A DNA stretch of 36,509 bases from Bacilli bacterium (GTDB lineage Bacteria > Bacillota_I > Bacilli_A > RFN20 > CAG-826), in NCBI GenBank assembly GCA_017540455.1, contig JAFYAZ010000035.1, positions 1 through 36,509 of the forward strand. Reading direction: 5' to 3'. Under the pieces are notes generated by a model, which did not search any database, was not told where the DNA came from, and worked only from the letters and a program-made list of their open reading frames with translations. Position 1 is the stretch's first letter; each line of letters begins with the position of its first letter. Made by a program: the position numbers and the translations under genes. Positions 16,949 to 25,240 of the stretch are shown piece after piece.

Positions 16949-17927
16949 TCTTTACTCCCTTTGCTTTTTTCGCTTCCGCGATAGCGCGTTTCTCGGCATG
17001 GGACACCCAGAAGAGCTTCTTAAAGCACGCAGGCATCTCCGCTTTGATTTTGTATTCTTTCCCGTTTAATGGGTTTGTGAAGTCGAGTTCATAGGCATGG
17101 AGGCCAAGTCTCTTGAGTGGGTTGGATGGTTCACCATAACGGTCATCACCGATGATGTAGTGTCCGATGTTGCCAAGCATGACACGGATTTGGTTCTTAC
17201 GACCGGTGTCGATGTTGACGTCAAGTAAGGCATAACCGTTCTTGGCCGCCATCTTCTTGTAGTGGGTGATCGCGAGTTTGCTGTTCTTCTTGCTCTTGGT
17301 GACCCTCACCTGGAAAGTCGTCTCATCGAGCCAGAGATAATTCTTAAGGGTTTGTTCTTCAGGGATGTCTTCCCCTTCGACGATTGCATAATAGCCGCGT
17401 TTGGTGACGATTTCCTGCCAGTGATTCTGGAGGGCCTCTTTGACTTCGAAGCTCTTGGCGAAGATCAAAACGCCTGAGGTATCTTCGTCGATACGGTGAA
17501 CGACAAAGACGCGGGCTTTTTTATTTGTTTGGGTGAGCCAATCAGTGACTAAGCGATAGGCGGTTTTGCCTTTTTCTCTGTCGCTAGCGACGGAAAGAAG
17601 ACCTGATGGCTTATCGATAGCGATGATGTCCTCGTCTTCGTAGATGATTGGGAGATCTTTTCTTTCTCTCTTCTTGATTGGAGTCCAGCTGACTGTGACT
17701 TCATCTTCTGGGTAAAGCTTATAGAACCACTCATTGACCGGAGCGCCTCCGACGGCGACCTGGTGGTTCGAAATCATGTGGCGGATATTGTGCTGAGACT
17801 GCTTCGCCATCTTCTCACGGAGGAACGTCAAAAGATCGGTTTCGTGGTACACCAAATAAGTCTTAGTTTTGTTTGGGTCTATAAAACCTTTTCGAGGTTG
17901 ATTTCTTTTAACGTCGTTTTTGTTCAT
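16926..17927 (-). CDS. RluD-type large-subunit rRNA pseudouridine synthase
   Basis: This 333-residue protein has an S4 RNA-binding domain (about 30-85) and a pseudouridine synthase domain (about 95-300). The catalytic motif is HRIDEDTSG (144-152), with D147 the catalytic aspartate; the usual form is HRLDxxTSG. Other family segments are IDKPSGLLSVAS and GRKNQIRVML. It isomerises uridine in rRNA (RluD/RluC/YjbO group); the exact target cannot be read from sequence. It is the first gene of its unit, with a perfect inverted repeat 10 bases upstream and only a weak ribosome-binding site. Its lysine/arginine-rich tail overlaps the DUF1538 start. Confidence 0.92.
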   Translation of the reverse strand: MNKNDVKRNQPRKGFIDPNKTKTYLVYHETDLLTFLREKMAKQSQHNIRHMISNHQVAVGGAPVNEWFYKLYPEDEVTVSWTPIKKRERKDLPIIYEDEDIIAIDKPSGLLSVASDREKGKTAYRLVTDWLTQTNKKARVFVVHRIDEDTSGVLIFAKSFEVKEALQNHWQEIVTKRGYYAIVEGEDIPEEQTLKNYLWLDETTFQVRVTKSKKNSKLAITHYKKMAAKNGYALLDVNIDTGRKNQIRVMLGNIGHYIIGDDRYGEPSNPLKRLGLHAYELDFTNPLNGKEYKIKAEMPACFKKLFWVSHAEKRAIAEAKKAKGVKNGSKRRK

Positions 17928-17937
17928 AAAAGTATCT

Positions 17938-17958
17938 TATCAAAATGTGATTTTGATA
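17938..17958. promoter_or_regulatory. 21-bp inverted repeat upstream of the pseudouridine synthase/DUF1538/PII operon
   Basis: TATCAAAAT-GTG-ATTTTGATA has perfect 9-bp arms. It lies 10 bases before the first start codon of the operon and after the aguB terminator. Its place in the promoter region suggests a repressor operator that would govern the DUF1538-PII genes. No T-run follows it. The role is inference. Confidence 0.5.
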
Positions 17959-17983
17959 TATACCTATTCGGCGATTTTTGATG

Positions 17984-18015
17984 AAAAAAGTCAAAGCAGC
18001 TTAAGGCTACTTTGA
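17984..18015 (-). terminator. Intrinsic terminator of the putrescine operon
   Basis: Stem 17991-18000 pairs with 18006-18015 (one wobble in the minus-strand RNA) and is followed on the minus strand by CTTTTTT. The aguB stop codon (18007-18009) lies within the stem. Confidence 0.8.
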
Positions 18016-18870
18016 GGCGTCGTGCTTAAGTAAATCTTCGTAAAGATCGGTGCGGCGATCGCGGTAAACTCCCCATCCGAAGCGCTCTTTGGCGATTTCG
18101 GCGAGGTCGAATTCCGCGTAGCGAATTCCTTCTTCCTCACGGTTCATCTCTTCAACGAAGTCACCGTGCTGATCGGCGATGAAGGAGGAACCATAGAACT
18201 TCATGGAGGATTTTCCCATGGACTCAACACCGACTCTGTTGGCCGCCATGACTGGCATGATGTTTGCGGCAGCGTGTCCCTTCATGACGTTCTGCCAGTG
18301 ACTCTTGGAATCTTTTGGAAGAACTGGTTCGGAACCGATCGCTGTTGGGAAAAGAAGGATCTCGGCGCCTTTGAGGGCAAGGATTCTCGCGGTCTCTGGG
18401 AACCACTGGTCCCAGCAGATGCCAACGCCGATATTTCCGGCTTTTGTCTTGAAGACTTTGAATCCGGTGTCGCCTGGGGTGAAGTAGAACTTCTCCTCAT
18501 AGCATTCCCCGGTTGGGATATGGCTCTTGCGGTAGATGTCGACGATTGAGCCATCCTTGTCGATCATGGCAAGGGAGTTGAAATAGCAGTTTCCAGATTT
18601 CTCGAAGAAAGAGATTGGAAGAACGATCTTGTATTCTTTGGCCATCTCTTGGAAGTGCTTCAAGGTCTTGGAATCCTTGGCCTCTTCCGCTTTGGCAAAG
18701 AAGTCATAATTCTCGATTTGGCAGAAGTAATAGCCCTCAAATAATTCAGGGAGCAAAAGCAAATCCACGCCGTTTTTGCTGGCGGTTTTTATAAATTCAT
18801 CGGCTTTTTCGATGCATTTCTCATAGTTGTCTGGCATTGAGAATTGGGTAATGGCAACTTTGATTTTCAT
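18007..18870 (-). CDS. aguB: N-carbamoylputrescine amidase
   Basis: This 287-residue nitrilase-superfamily enzyme hydrolyses N-carbamoylputrescine to putrescine, CO2 and ammonia. The Glu-Lys-Cys triad is E42 (LLPELFEG), K115 (YRKSHIPTGECYEEKFYF) and C152 (GICWDQWFPETAR). CYEEKFYFTPGDTGF is characteristic of AguB within the superfamily. The ATG at 18870 overlaps the stop of the decarboxylase-deiminase gene (ATGA) and has GGAGG seven bases upstream; a longer reading from 18909 has no such support. It uses the product of the upstream deiminase domain, completing the arginine-to-putrescine route. Confidence 0.95.
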   Translation of the reverse strand: MKIKVAITQFSMPDNYEKCIEKADEFIKTASKNGVDLLLLPELFEGYYFCQIENYDFFAKAEEAKDSKTLKHFQEMAKEYKIVLPISFFEKSGNCYFNSLAMIDKDGSIVDIYRKSHIPTGECYEEKFYFTPGDTGFKVFKTKAGNIGVGICWDQWFPETARILALKGAEILLFPTAIGSEPVLPKDSKSHWQNVMKGHAAANIMPVMAANRVGVESMGKSSMKFYGSSFIADQHGDFVEEMNREEEGIRYAEFDLAEIAKERFGWGVYRDRRTDLYEDLLKHDASK

Positions 18871-21488
18871 TTGTTCTCCTCCTCGGTTGGAACTTGCATG
18901 GTGATGCAATGGATGTTTCCTCCGCCATAAAGGATCTCGAGGGTGTTGACCTGATGGATCTCTTTATCCGGATAAACCTTCTGCATGGTCTTGAGGGCGG
19001 CTTCGTCTTCTTTGACTCCGAAGGCTGGAAGGATGATGAAGTCCTTGCCCTGGTAGTAGTTGACATAGGAAGCTGCTAAGCGACGTCCCGCCACTCTCTT
19101 ATCGAGGGTGTTGTTATTGTTAACGAGGGACTTGGCTTCTTCTTTGCCTAGGTAGAGCGGTGAAGGAAGCTTCATCTTGTGGATGATGAATTCTCTTCCC
19201 TTCGCGTCGGTCTGTTTCTTGAGAGCGCGATACGCTTTCTGGCAATAGTCGTATTGTGGGTCATTCTTGTCGGTGGTCCATGCGAGCATGACTTCGCCCG
19301 GTCTTACGAAAGAGACCATGTTGTCGATATGCTCGTTGGTTTCGTCTTCATAGATTCCATGAGGAATCCAAACGATCTTCTCAACACCGATATATTCACG
19401 AAGGACTTCTTCGATTTCGGTCTTGGTAAGACATGGGTTGCGTCCTGGGGAGAGGAGACAGGCTTCTGTGGTGATAAGCGTTCCTTCTCCATCGACGGCA
19501 ATAGATCCGCCTTCGAGGACGAATTTTGGATGGACATAGGACATAAGCCCCATCTTCTTTGAGATAACAGACTTGAGTCTGTCGTCATCTTTGTAGTTCT
19601 TATAGAGGCCGTCATAGTCTCCGCCCCAAGCGTTGAAGCGGAAATCAACGGTTCTGAGATTCTTGCCGTTGGTGATGAACAAAGGCATGTTGTCACGGGC
19701 CCAAGCATCGTTATAGCGGACTGAGATCGTCTCAACGTTAGGAATCCTCTCGTAGATTGGAGCAAGGGCTTTGTGGAAGTTTGGATGGATGCCCACCACA
19801 ACTTTCTCGTGCTTCGCGATAGCGGTGATGACGTCTTTGTAGGCAACCTGAGCAGGTCTCGCTTTCTTTCTCCAAGTATCAAGACGATATGGGAGAAGGA
19901 CAAGGGTCTCTTTATGTTTCTCGCCTTCAAATGGGACGTGATATCCATCATTGAGAGGCGTGGTCTTTTTGTTGCGGTGATAATCGCTCAGTTTCTTCTC
20001 GTAGACGGAGAAGCGACGCCAATTATCGGTGTCGATGACTTGGAAGCCGTCTTTAAAAGACGAGAGTAGGCGAATGCCTTCTTTCTTGTGTTCTTGGAAG
20101 AACTTAACTCTCTTGATGAGGTCTTTGGTCCATACCTCGCCAGGAACGATAAGCGGGATTCCCGGAGGGTACATCATGATTTGCTCTTTGGAGACGGTTC
20201 CGTCTAATTCGTCGAGAGGCATAACCTTTCCCGGAGCGTGGAAGGCGACACGAGGCCTTGTGAGCATGAACGGGAAAGAACTATCGAAGTGATGGTCTTC
20301 GTAGACGATGTTTTTGTGATAGTGCTTGGCAGAGATATCCTTGAGGGCCTCAACCAAAGCATCGACGTGCTTCTTCTTCGTTCCGATGGCGAAGACGCAC
20401 ATGATCTCGTAAGTCTCAGCGAGCTCAACCTGAACTTTGTATTCGTCGATGAGGAGACGGTATAAATCAAATCCGTCGATATCGAGCTTATCGATTGCGA
20501 TAACGAATTTGCTGGAGTCATAGTCGTAGGCTCCGTTTGATTTGAAATAGTCCTTGTCTTTGACTTCGAAGCCTTTGATTTGGTTGATCTTCTTTCTCGC
20601 ATATTCGACGAGCTTATAGGTGTCCGCCATAGCGGTCTGGCCTTTCTTGGAAGCCATGAAAGCGCGAGCCCCGTCTAAAGACGCCATAAGCAAAGTCGAT
20701 GGAGAAGTCGTGTTCAAAATGTTGAGAGAGATCTGAACCTCTTCCTTTCTGAACATGTATTCGTTCAAGAGAAGAACGGAGGACTGGGTCAATGAGCCAG
20801 CGGTCTTGTGGAAGGAGACGGCAGACATATCCGCTCCTGCATCCATAGCAGTCATTGGCTGACCCTCGATTTGGAAATAGAAGTGAGCGCCATGAGCTTC
20901 ATCAACAAGGACGGCCATATGGTGTTCGTGAGCGTACTCAACGAGTTCTTTGAGGTCACCGACCGCACCAAAGTAGGTTGGGTTGATGACAAAGATGGCT
21001 TTAGCGGATGTATTTCTGTTGATGGCCTTCTTCCACTCTTCGAGTGTTGGCTGATTCGCGATCTCAAGATCGTTATCGATCTGAGGCATGACATAAACTG
21101 GAACGGCGCCGGAAATCGTCAAAGCGTTGATGACGGATTTGTGGACGTTACGAGGAAGGATGATCTTCTCCCCTGCTTTGACCGCAGTCATGATCATCGC
21201 GATGATGCCGCTAGAAGTTCCGTTGATCAAAAAGAAGGACTCGTCAGCGTGGCAGGCTTCCGCCATAAGCTGTTCCGCTTCCATGATTACGCCATTAGGT
21301 TTGGCGAGGTTATCTAAACCAACTGGGGCATTGACGTCACAAAGGAAAGCTTCGTGACCTAAAACCCTTGTCGCGGCATTGTCGACGTTGCCCATGTGAT
21401 GCCCTGGGACATCAAAAGGAGAGACATCTTTCTTGATGTAATTCTCTAGAGCCGTGATAAACGGGGTATGTTTCTGACCCAATTTCAT
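18867..21488 (-). CDS. Bifunctional arginine decarboxylase-agmatine deiminase fusion
   Basis: This is an 873-residue fusion. Residues 1 to about 490 form a fold-I PLP decarboxylase of the SpeA/Orn-Lys-Arg group: FDVPGHHMG near the N-terminus, D196 in VDEAHGAHF, the PLP lysine K228 in VSFHKTAGSLTQSS, and YPPGIPLIVPGE (440-451). Residues of about 516-873 form a complete agmatine deiminase: NDAWARDN (593-600), E659 in LEGGS, H720 and D722 in ETNEHIDN, and catalytic C861 in GGGNIHCIT. It should convert arginine to agmatine and then to N-carbamoylputrescine, passing it to AguB encoded next. The start MKLGQKHTPF matches family N-termini; upstream in-frame codons overlap the glycosyltransferase and are rejected. 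No Shine-Dalgarno is visible, and a -10-like TATTAT ends 9 bases before the ATG. Arginine as substrate is inferred from the fused deiminase. Confidence 0.93.
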   Translation of the reverse strand: MKLGQKHTPFITALENYIKKDVSPFDVPGHHMGNVDNAATRVLGHEAFLCDVNAPVGLDNLAKPNGVIMEAEQLMAEACHADESFFLINGTSSGIIAMIMTAVKAGEKIILPRNVHKSVINALTISGAVPVYVMPQIDNDLEIANQPTLEEWKKAINRNTSAKAIFVINPTYFGAVGDLKELVEYAHEHHMAVLVDEAHGAHFYFQIEGQPMTAMDAGADMSAVSFHKTAGSLTQSSVLLLNEYMFRKEEVQISLNILNTTSPSTLLMASLDGARAFMASKKGQTAMADTYKLVEYARKKINQIKGFEVKDKDYFKSNGAYDYDSSKFVIAIDKLDIDGFDLYRLLIDEYKVQVELAETYEIMCVFAIGTKKKHVDALVEALKDISAKHYHKNIVYEDHHFDSSFPFMLTRPRVAFHAPGKVMPLDELDGTVSKEQIMMYPPGIPLIVPGEVWTKDLIKRVKFFQEHKKEGIRLLSSFKDGFQVIDTDNWRRFSVYEKKLSDYHRNKKTTPLNDGYHVPFEGEKHKETLVLLPYRLDTWRKKARPAQVAYKDVITAIAKHEKVVVGIHPNFHKALAPIYERIPNVETISVRYNDAWARDNMPLFITNGKNLRTVDFRFNAWGGDYDGLYKNYKDDDRLKSVISKKMGLMSYVHPKFVLEGGSIAVDGEGTLITTEACLLSPGRNPCLTKTEIEEVLREYIGVEKIVWIPHGIYEDETNEHIDNMVSFVRPGEVMLAWTTDKNDPQYDYCQKAYRALKKQTDAKGREFIIHKMKLPSPLYLGKEEAKSLVNNNNTLDKRVAGRRLAASYVNYYQGKDFIILPAFGVKEDEAALKTMQKVYPDKEIHQVNTLEILYGGGNIHCITMQVPTEEENK

Positions 21489-21507
21489 TGCGCATATATA
21501 ATACGCA
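21489..21507 (-). promoter_or_regulatory. Promoter/near-palindrome abutting the fusion gene start
   Basis: The minus strand reads TGCGTATTATATATGCGCA directly before the ATG. It contains a -10-like TATTAT (21498-21503) and is a near-palindrome with TGCG arms. Transcription would begin about 2-3 bases before the start codon, giving a leaderless mRNA. The -35 is poor. It could also be an operator. Confidence 0.4.
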
Positions 21508-21550
21508 TTCGCTACCCCATGTGAAATTATTTTTTGACCCCTAGAGGGAT

Positions 21551-21582
21551 AAAAAATAAACCGCACGGATTTCGTGCGGTTT
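21551..21582 (-). terminator. Intrinsic terminator after the glycosyltransferase
   Basis: A 10-bp stem AAACCGCACG with CGTGCGGTTT around a 5-nt loop is followed on the minus strand by TTTATTTTTT. It separates the glycosyltransferase gene from the polyamine operon. The plus side also has a T-run. Confidence 0.88.
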
Positions 21583-21609
21583 TTGTCAGCGATTTTTAGA
21601 TTTTCAAGC

Positions 21610-22641
21610 TTAGTTGAACTTGACGATTTTGTGGCCAAGATGGAAACCGGTTCTGGCAAGAAGGGTTCCAATGCCAAGAGGAAGGTTGATGAACCAAATA
21701 AGTGGGTGGCGTTTGACCTTCTTGTATTGGCGCTTGTTGTTGGTCTTGCAGTGTCTCCAGAAATCCTTGAGGGCTTCTCTTGATTCCTTGGTTCCAACAT
21801 ATTTGGCCCAAAGGACTGAGAGGAGCATATTCATGATCAAGTGATGGAAGACGGCTTTGTAGGTCGCTTTGTCTTTGATCGAATAAATGTCGATGGCATC
21901 GAAGATGAGCTTTCCGTCGATAAGGAAGTCTTTGTACTTCTTAACGAGGTTAGAGGTCTGCATGGACTGGCCATCTCTGCCAGTGAGGTACTGATAGACG
22001 CTCACAGGGACATAACGGATCTCTTTGACAAACGCCATTGGGGCGTAGATGAAGTAGTTGTCTTCATAGGAGACGTGTCCTGGGCAATGGACTCCGCTTT
22101 CTCTAAGGGTAGAGGTCCTATACATGGTGGTATGTAAGGTAAGGTTGCGGTCGTAGCGGAAAGGCTTGATGCAGGACCATGGTCCGCCTTTGGCGGCATC
22201 ATAGTCTTTGCCTTTGAAAAGGTAGTTGAAGTTGATGGTGGCGTCTTTGTTGTCTCTACCATGCCAGTAGGTGTAGTCGGTGAAGTAGAGGTCGGCTTTG
22301 CAGTTTTGCTCTTTGACGTCTTTGAGAAGAGCGGCAAATCCATCGTGATCCACCCAATCGTCGCTATCGAGGACGCGGAAGTAGACACCGGTGGCAAGCT
22401 CTAAGCCATGGTTGATGCCTTCGCCATGTCCGCCGTTTGGCTGGTGGACGGCTTTAATGAATGGGTGTTCGGCTGCGTACTTGTCTGCAATCTCACCCGT
22501 TTTGTCTTTGGAACCATCATCAATGATGATGACTTCGACGTCTTCCCCAAATGGGATGAGGGAATCGACGGCGTAGTGCAAGAATTCCTCGCTGTTATAA
22601 GCAGGGATGCACACTGTGATTAATTTCTGTTTTGTATCCAT
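21610..22641 (-). CDS. Family 2 glycosyltransferase
   Basis: This 343-residue GT-A enzyme uses a nucleotide sugar to extend a cell-surface glycan. The N-terminal domain has ITVCIPAYNSEEFL, VIIIDDGSKDKTGEIADKYA, NGGHGEGINHGLELATG and the metal-binding DSDD (92-95). The C-terminal part (about 230-343) is helical with hydrophobic stretches such as LLSVLWAKYVG and a basic tail that may lie on the membrane. The ATG at 22641 (MDTKQK) was chosen over an upstream in-frame codon because the conserved domain starts right after it. There is no clear Shine-Dalgarno; a -10 TATAAT and a long inverted repeat lie just upstream. Acceptor and donor are unknown. Confidence 0.9.
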   Translation of the reverse strand: MDTKQKLITVCIPAYNSEEFLHYAVDSLIPFGEDVEVIIIDDGSKDKTGEIADKYAAEHPFIKAVHQPNGGHGEGINHGLELATGVYFRVLDSDDWVDHDGFAALLKDVKEQNCKADLYFTDYTYWHGRDNKDATINFNYLFKGKDYDAAKGGPWSCIKPFRYDRNLTLHTTMYRTSTLRESGVHCPGHVSYEDNYFIYAPMAFVKEIRYVPVSVYQYLTGRDGQSMQTSNLVKKYKDFLIDGKLIFDAIDIYSIKDKATYKAVFHHLIMNMLLSVLWAKYVGTKESREALKDFWRHCKTNNKRQYKKVKRHPLIWFINLPLGIGTLLARTGFHLGHKIVKFN

Positions 22642-22646
22642 AGGTA

Positions 22647-22685
22647 AATTACTAGCTTCGCTTGTGGGCAAGCCTAGTAATTATA
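22647..22685 (-). promoter_or_regulatory. Promoter with nested inverted repeat before the glycosyltransferase
   Basis: AATTACTAG (22647-22655) and CTAGTAATT (22674-22682) are perfect 9-bp arms enclosing a second hairpin GCTTG-TGGG-CAAGC (22660-22673). The -10 TATAAT (22680-22685, minus strand) overlaps the distal arm, so the repeat straddles the -10 and the start site. This placement fits a repressor operator better than a transcribed leader structure. Confidence 0.5.
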
Positions 22686-22735
22686 CACATTTAAAACTAC
22701 CTTAAAAGGTAAAGAAGTGTTTTTGTAGAATGTGT

Positions 22736-25216
22736 CTAGTTTTCTAAAGCCTTTTTCGCAGCGTTCTCTAAAGCTTCGTCACGGGCTTTCTTTCTTTGCT
22801 TTTTGACTTTTCCTTGGTGGATGAACTCGTGAAGTCCTTTGAAGAACTTGCCGTTGCACATCATGATGAGACCACCAAGCTGTCCCCAACCGATCATGCC
22901 GCCTGAAGCGCGGGACATGTTCCTTAATGGGGTGTAGTACATACCCATGGTCATGGTATCTGCCAAGGATCTATTGCCGAAGGCTGGGAGAATCTTAATG
23001 ACGACGCGGATGGCCCACTCAAAGAAGCGGCCAAACCAGCCTTTCGCATAGCGAAGGTCGTAGATAGTTGTCTCAGGAGTGACCATGATTCTGTTCTTCT
23101 TGATGAAGACGACTGGTTCCTCGATCTTTCTGCCAAGGAGGGTTTCGAATTCCTCTTGGTCAACGCGTCTGACCTTTCCGCTGAAGTAGGAAGGAAGTTT
23201 CTCTTTGTCATATGGCGCTGGGGCGTTCGTGCCTTCTTGATGGATCTTGCCAACAAGAGGGAACGAGGCGCTTGATGGGCCGACATAGACATCGTAGTCC
23301 CCTGCTTCAACTTCCCACTTATTGGTGAGGATGTTGAAGTAACGGAAAGTATATTCATCGAATGGGATACTAACTACTTTGGTTTCGCCTGGCTTGATTT
23401 CGACTTTGGCGAATCCTTTAAGTTCGAAAGCCGGACGGAAGACCACGCTCTCTTTGAGGCCAATATACATTTCGGCGACTTCTTTGCCAGCGACGCTTCC
23501 GGTGTTCTTGATCTTGAAGGAGACACCCTTCTCATCGACCTTAAGGTCGCTGTATTCGAAAGTGGTGTATGAGAGACCGTAGCCGAATGGGTACCTTGGA
23601 GAGATGTCGGCGGTCGCGTAGTAACGGTAACCGATATATGGTCCTTCACGGTATTCGACTAAGCCATTCTGCCAGCCAAAGGTTTCGGCGCTTGGGCAAT
23701 CTTCGTAGGTGTATGGGAGGGTTTCGGAAAGCTTTCCGGAAGGATTGACCTTTCCAGCAAGGACTTCGATCATGGCTCTCGCGCCTGCCTCGCCTCCGAG
23801 GTATCCGTGGACGAGGGCGTTCACGTTATCGACGAATGGAAGCTCAACAGGTGAACCCGCACTCAAAACGCAGACGATTGGGGTTCCGATTTCATGCAAT
23901 TTCTCCAGCAAATCCAACTGATTTTTTGGAATTGCCATGGTTTTTCTATCAAGGCCTTCGGTCTCGCTATGCTCATCTAAACCGAGGAAATAAAGAACAA
24001 CATCAGCCTTTGAAGCGAGGGTACAAGCCTTCTTTCTAAGGCCTTTGCTCTTCTTGCCGTATCTCTTGAAACCAGGCTCATAGCCAATGACGTTGATGCC
24101 AGATCCTTCTTCTTTGGCGACCTCAAGAGCGGACTCGACTTTGATTGGGTTAACGATACTGGAACCCGCGCCTTGGTAACGTGGTTTGTCAGCGAAGTCA
24201 CCGATGATGGCAACCTTGGTTTCTGGTTTGAGAGGGAGGATGTCACCTTCGTTCTTTAAAAGAACGATCGATTCTCTAGCGACCGTAAGAGCGGCTTCGT
24301 GGTTGGCCTCTTTGTCAGTCTCTGGTTTCTTGTCTTTGAGGTTCTTGTTCGTGAGCAAAGCCAAATCGATGATGCGATCGATGGCCTCATCAACGTATTT
24401 CTCATCTAAGGTTCCGTCTTTGATGGCGTTATAGACGTCGTCATTGGTTTCACCGCCGGTGGAAGGCATCTCAACTTCGTTGGAGGCTTTCAAACCGAGG
24501 ATGCGGTCGTTCTCTCCGCCCCAGTCGGTGACGATGATTCCTTTGTATCCCCAATCGTTGCGGAGGATATCGAGGAGAAGGTGTTCGTTCTCATTGGCGT
24601 AGGTGCCGTTGAGTTTGTTGTAAGAAGACATGATGCTCTTGGCCTTGCCTTCTTTGATGGCGATTTCAAAACCGGTGAGATAAATCTCACGGAGAGTTCT
24701 TTCATCGACGATGGAGTTGGACGCCATCCTCTTGATTTCTTGGTTGTTAGCGGCAAAGTGTTTTGGACATGCGCTGATGCCGTTTTCCTGAACGCCAGCG
24801 ATATAGTTGGCGGCCATCTTACCGGCAAGATATGGATCTTCGGCGAAGTATTCGAAGTTACGTCCACAAAGTGGATTTCTCTTCATGTTGAGAGCAGGAG
24901 CGAGAAGAACGCTGACATCGTTTGTCGCGGCTTCTTCACCGATGGTCTTGCCCATTAAATGGGCCATCTCAATGTTCCAAGTATTCGCGGTTGTCGCGGA
25001 CGACGGGAAACAGGTAGCAGGAATAGATGGGTTGAGACCAAGGTTGTCGGCCTCGCTTGCTTGCTTCCTCAAACCGGTCGGACCATCTGAGAAGAACATC
25101 GAAGGCAAATCGATGCTTGGCAAGTTCATTGTTTGCCAGAAGTCTTTGCCACTTAATAGAGAAACTTTTTCCTCTAGGGTCAGCTTGGAGATTAAGTCTT
25201 TGTGTTTGAGGGCCAT
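22736..25216 (-). CDS. Glycoside hydrolase family 3 (beta-glucosidase-like), cytoplasmic
   Basis: This 826-residue GH3 enzyme begins with the TIM-barrel domain. The conserved PKHFAANNQE is at 151-160 and the nucleophile is D231 in GIIVTDWGGEND. A second alpha/beta domain holds the probable acid/base region LDEHSETEGLDR, followed by a fibronectin-III-like domain (KNTGSVAGKEVAEMY) and an extra C-terminal region of about 110 residues ending in a basic helical tail. There is no signal peptide, so it should act inside the cell on imported glycosides. AAGGAG lies six bases before the ATG. It follows glf by 24 bases and is probably co-transcribed with it. The substrate could be a beta-glucoside or another beta-glycoside; family 3 is broad. 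Confidence 0.92.
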   Translation of the reverse strand: MALKHKDLISKLTLEEKVSLLSGKDFWQTMNLPSIDLPSMFFSDGPTGLRKQASEADNLGLNPSIPATCFPSSATTANTWNIEMAHLMGKTIGEEAATNDVSVLLAPALNMKRNPLCGRNFEYFAEDPYLAGKMAANYIAGVQENGISACPKHFAANNQEIKRMASNSIVDERTLREIYLTGFEIAIKEGKAKSIMSSYNKLNGTYANENEHLLLDILRNDWGYKGIIVTDWGGENDRILGLKASNEVEMPSTGGETNDDVYNAIKDGTLDEKYVDEAIDRIIDLALLTNKNLKDKKPETDKEANHEAALTVARESIVLLKNEGDILPLKPETKVAIIGDFADKPRYQGAGSSIVNPIKVESALEVAKEEGSGINVIGYEPGFKRYGKKSKGLRKKACTLASKADVVLYFLGLDEHSETEGLDRKTMAIPKNQLDLLEKLHEIGTPIVCVLSAGSPVELPFVDNVNALVHGYLGGEAGARAMIEVLAGKVNPSGKLSETLPYTYEDCPSAETFGWQNGLVEYREGPYIGYRYYATADISPRYPFGYGLSYTTFEYSDLKVDEKGVSFKIKNTGSVAGKEVAEMYIGLKESVVFRPAFELKGFAKVEIKPGETKVVSIPFDEYTFRYFNILTNKWEVEAGDYDVYVGPSSASFPLVGKIHQEGTNAPAPYDKEKLPSYFSGKVRRVDQEEFETLLGRKIEEPVVFIKKNRIMVTPETTIYDLRYAKGWFGRFFEWAIRVVIKILPAFGNRSLADTMTMGMYYTPLRNMSRASGGMIGWGQLGGLIMMCNGKFFKGLHEFIHQGKVKKQRKKARDEALENAAKKALEN

Positions 25217-25240
25217 ATCTTACTCCTTCAATTTTTATTT

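Noticed and set aside
18870-18909. Upstream start of aguB (MHHHASSNRGG...)
   Set aside because: It lies inside the end of the upstream gene; the ATG at 18870 has a strong Shine-Dalgarno and matches nitrilase N-termini.
20808-21317. 169-residue reading frame opposite the decarboxylase domain
   Set aside because: It is fully inside a conserved enzyme domain on the other strand and has no recognisable motif.
21489-21800. N-terminal extension of 104 residues on the decarboxylase-deiminase gene
   Set aside because: It overlaps the glycosyltransferase coding region and the terminator, and its composition is not protein-like; family homology begins at MKLGQKHTPF.
22698-22720. Terminator after GH3 (TTTACC-TTTTAA-GGTAG then TTTT)
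   Set aside because: The stem is only four to five pairs and AT-rich; too weak to call.
22736-25216. Secreted beta-glucosidase
   Set aside because: The N-terminus MALKHKDLISKLTLEEK is the start of the catalytic domain and has no signal peptide.
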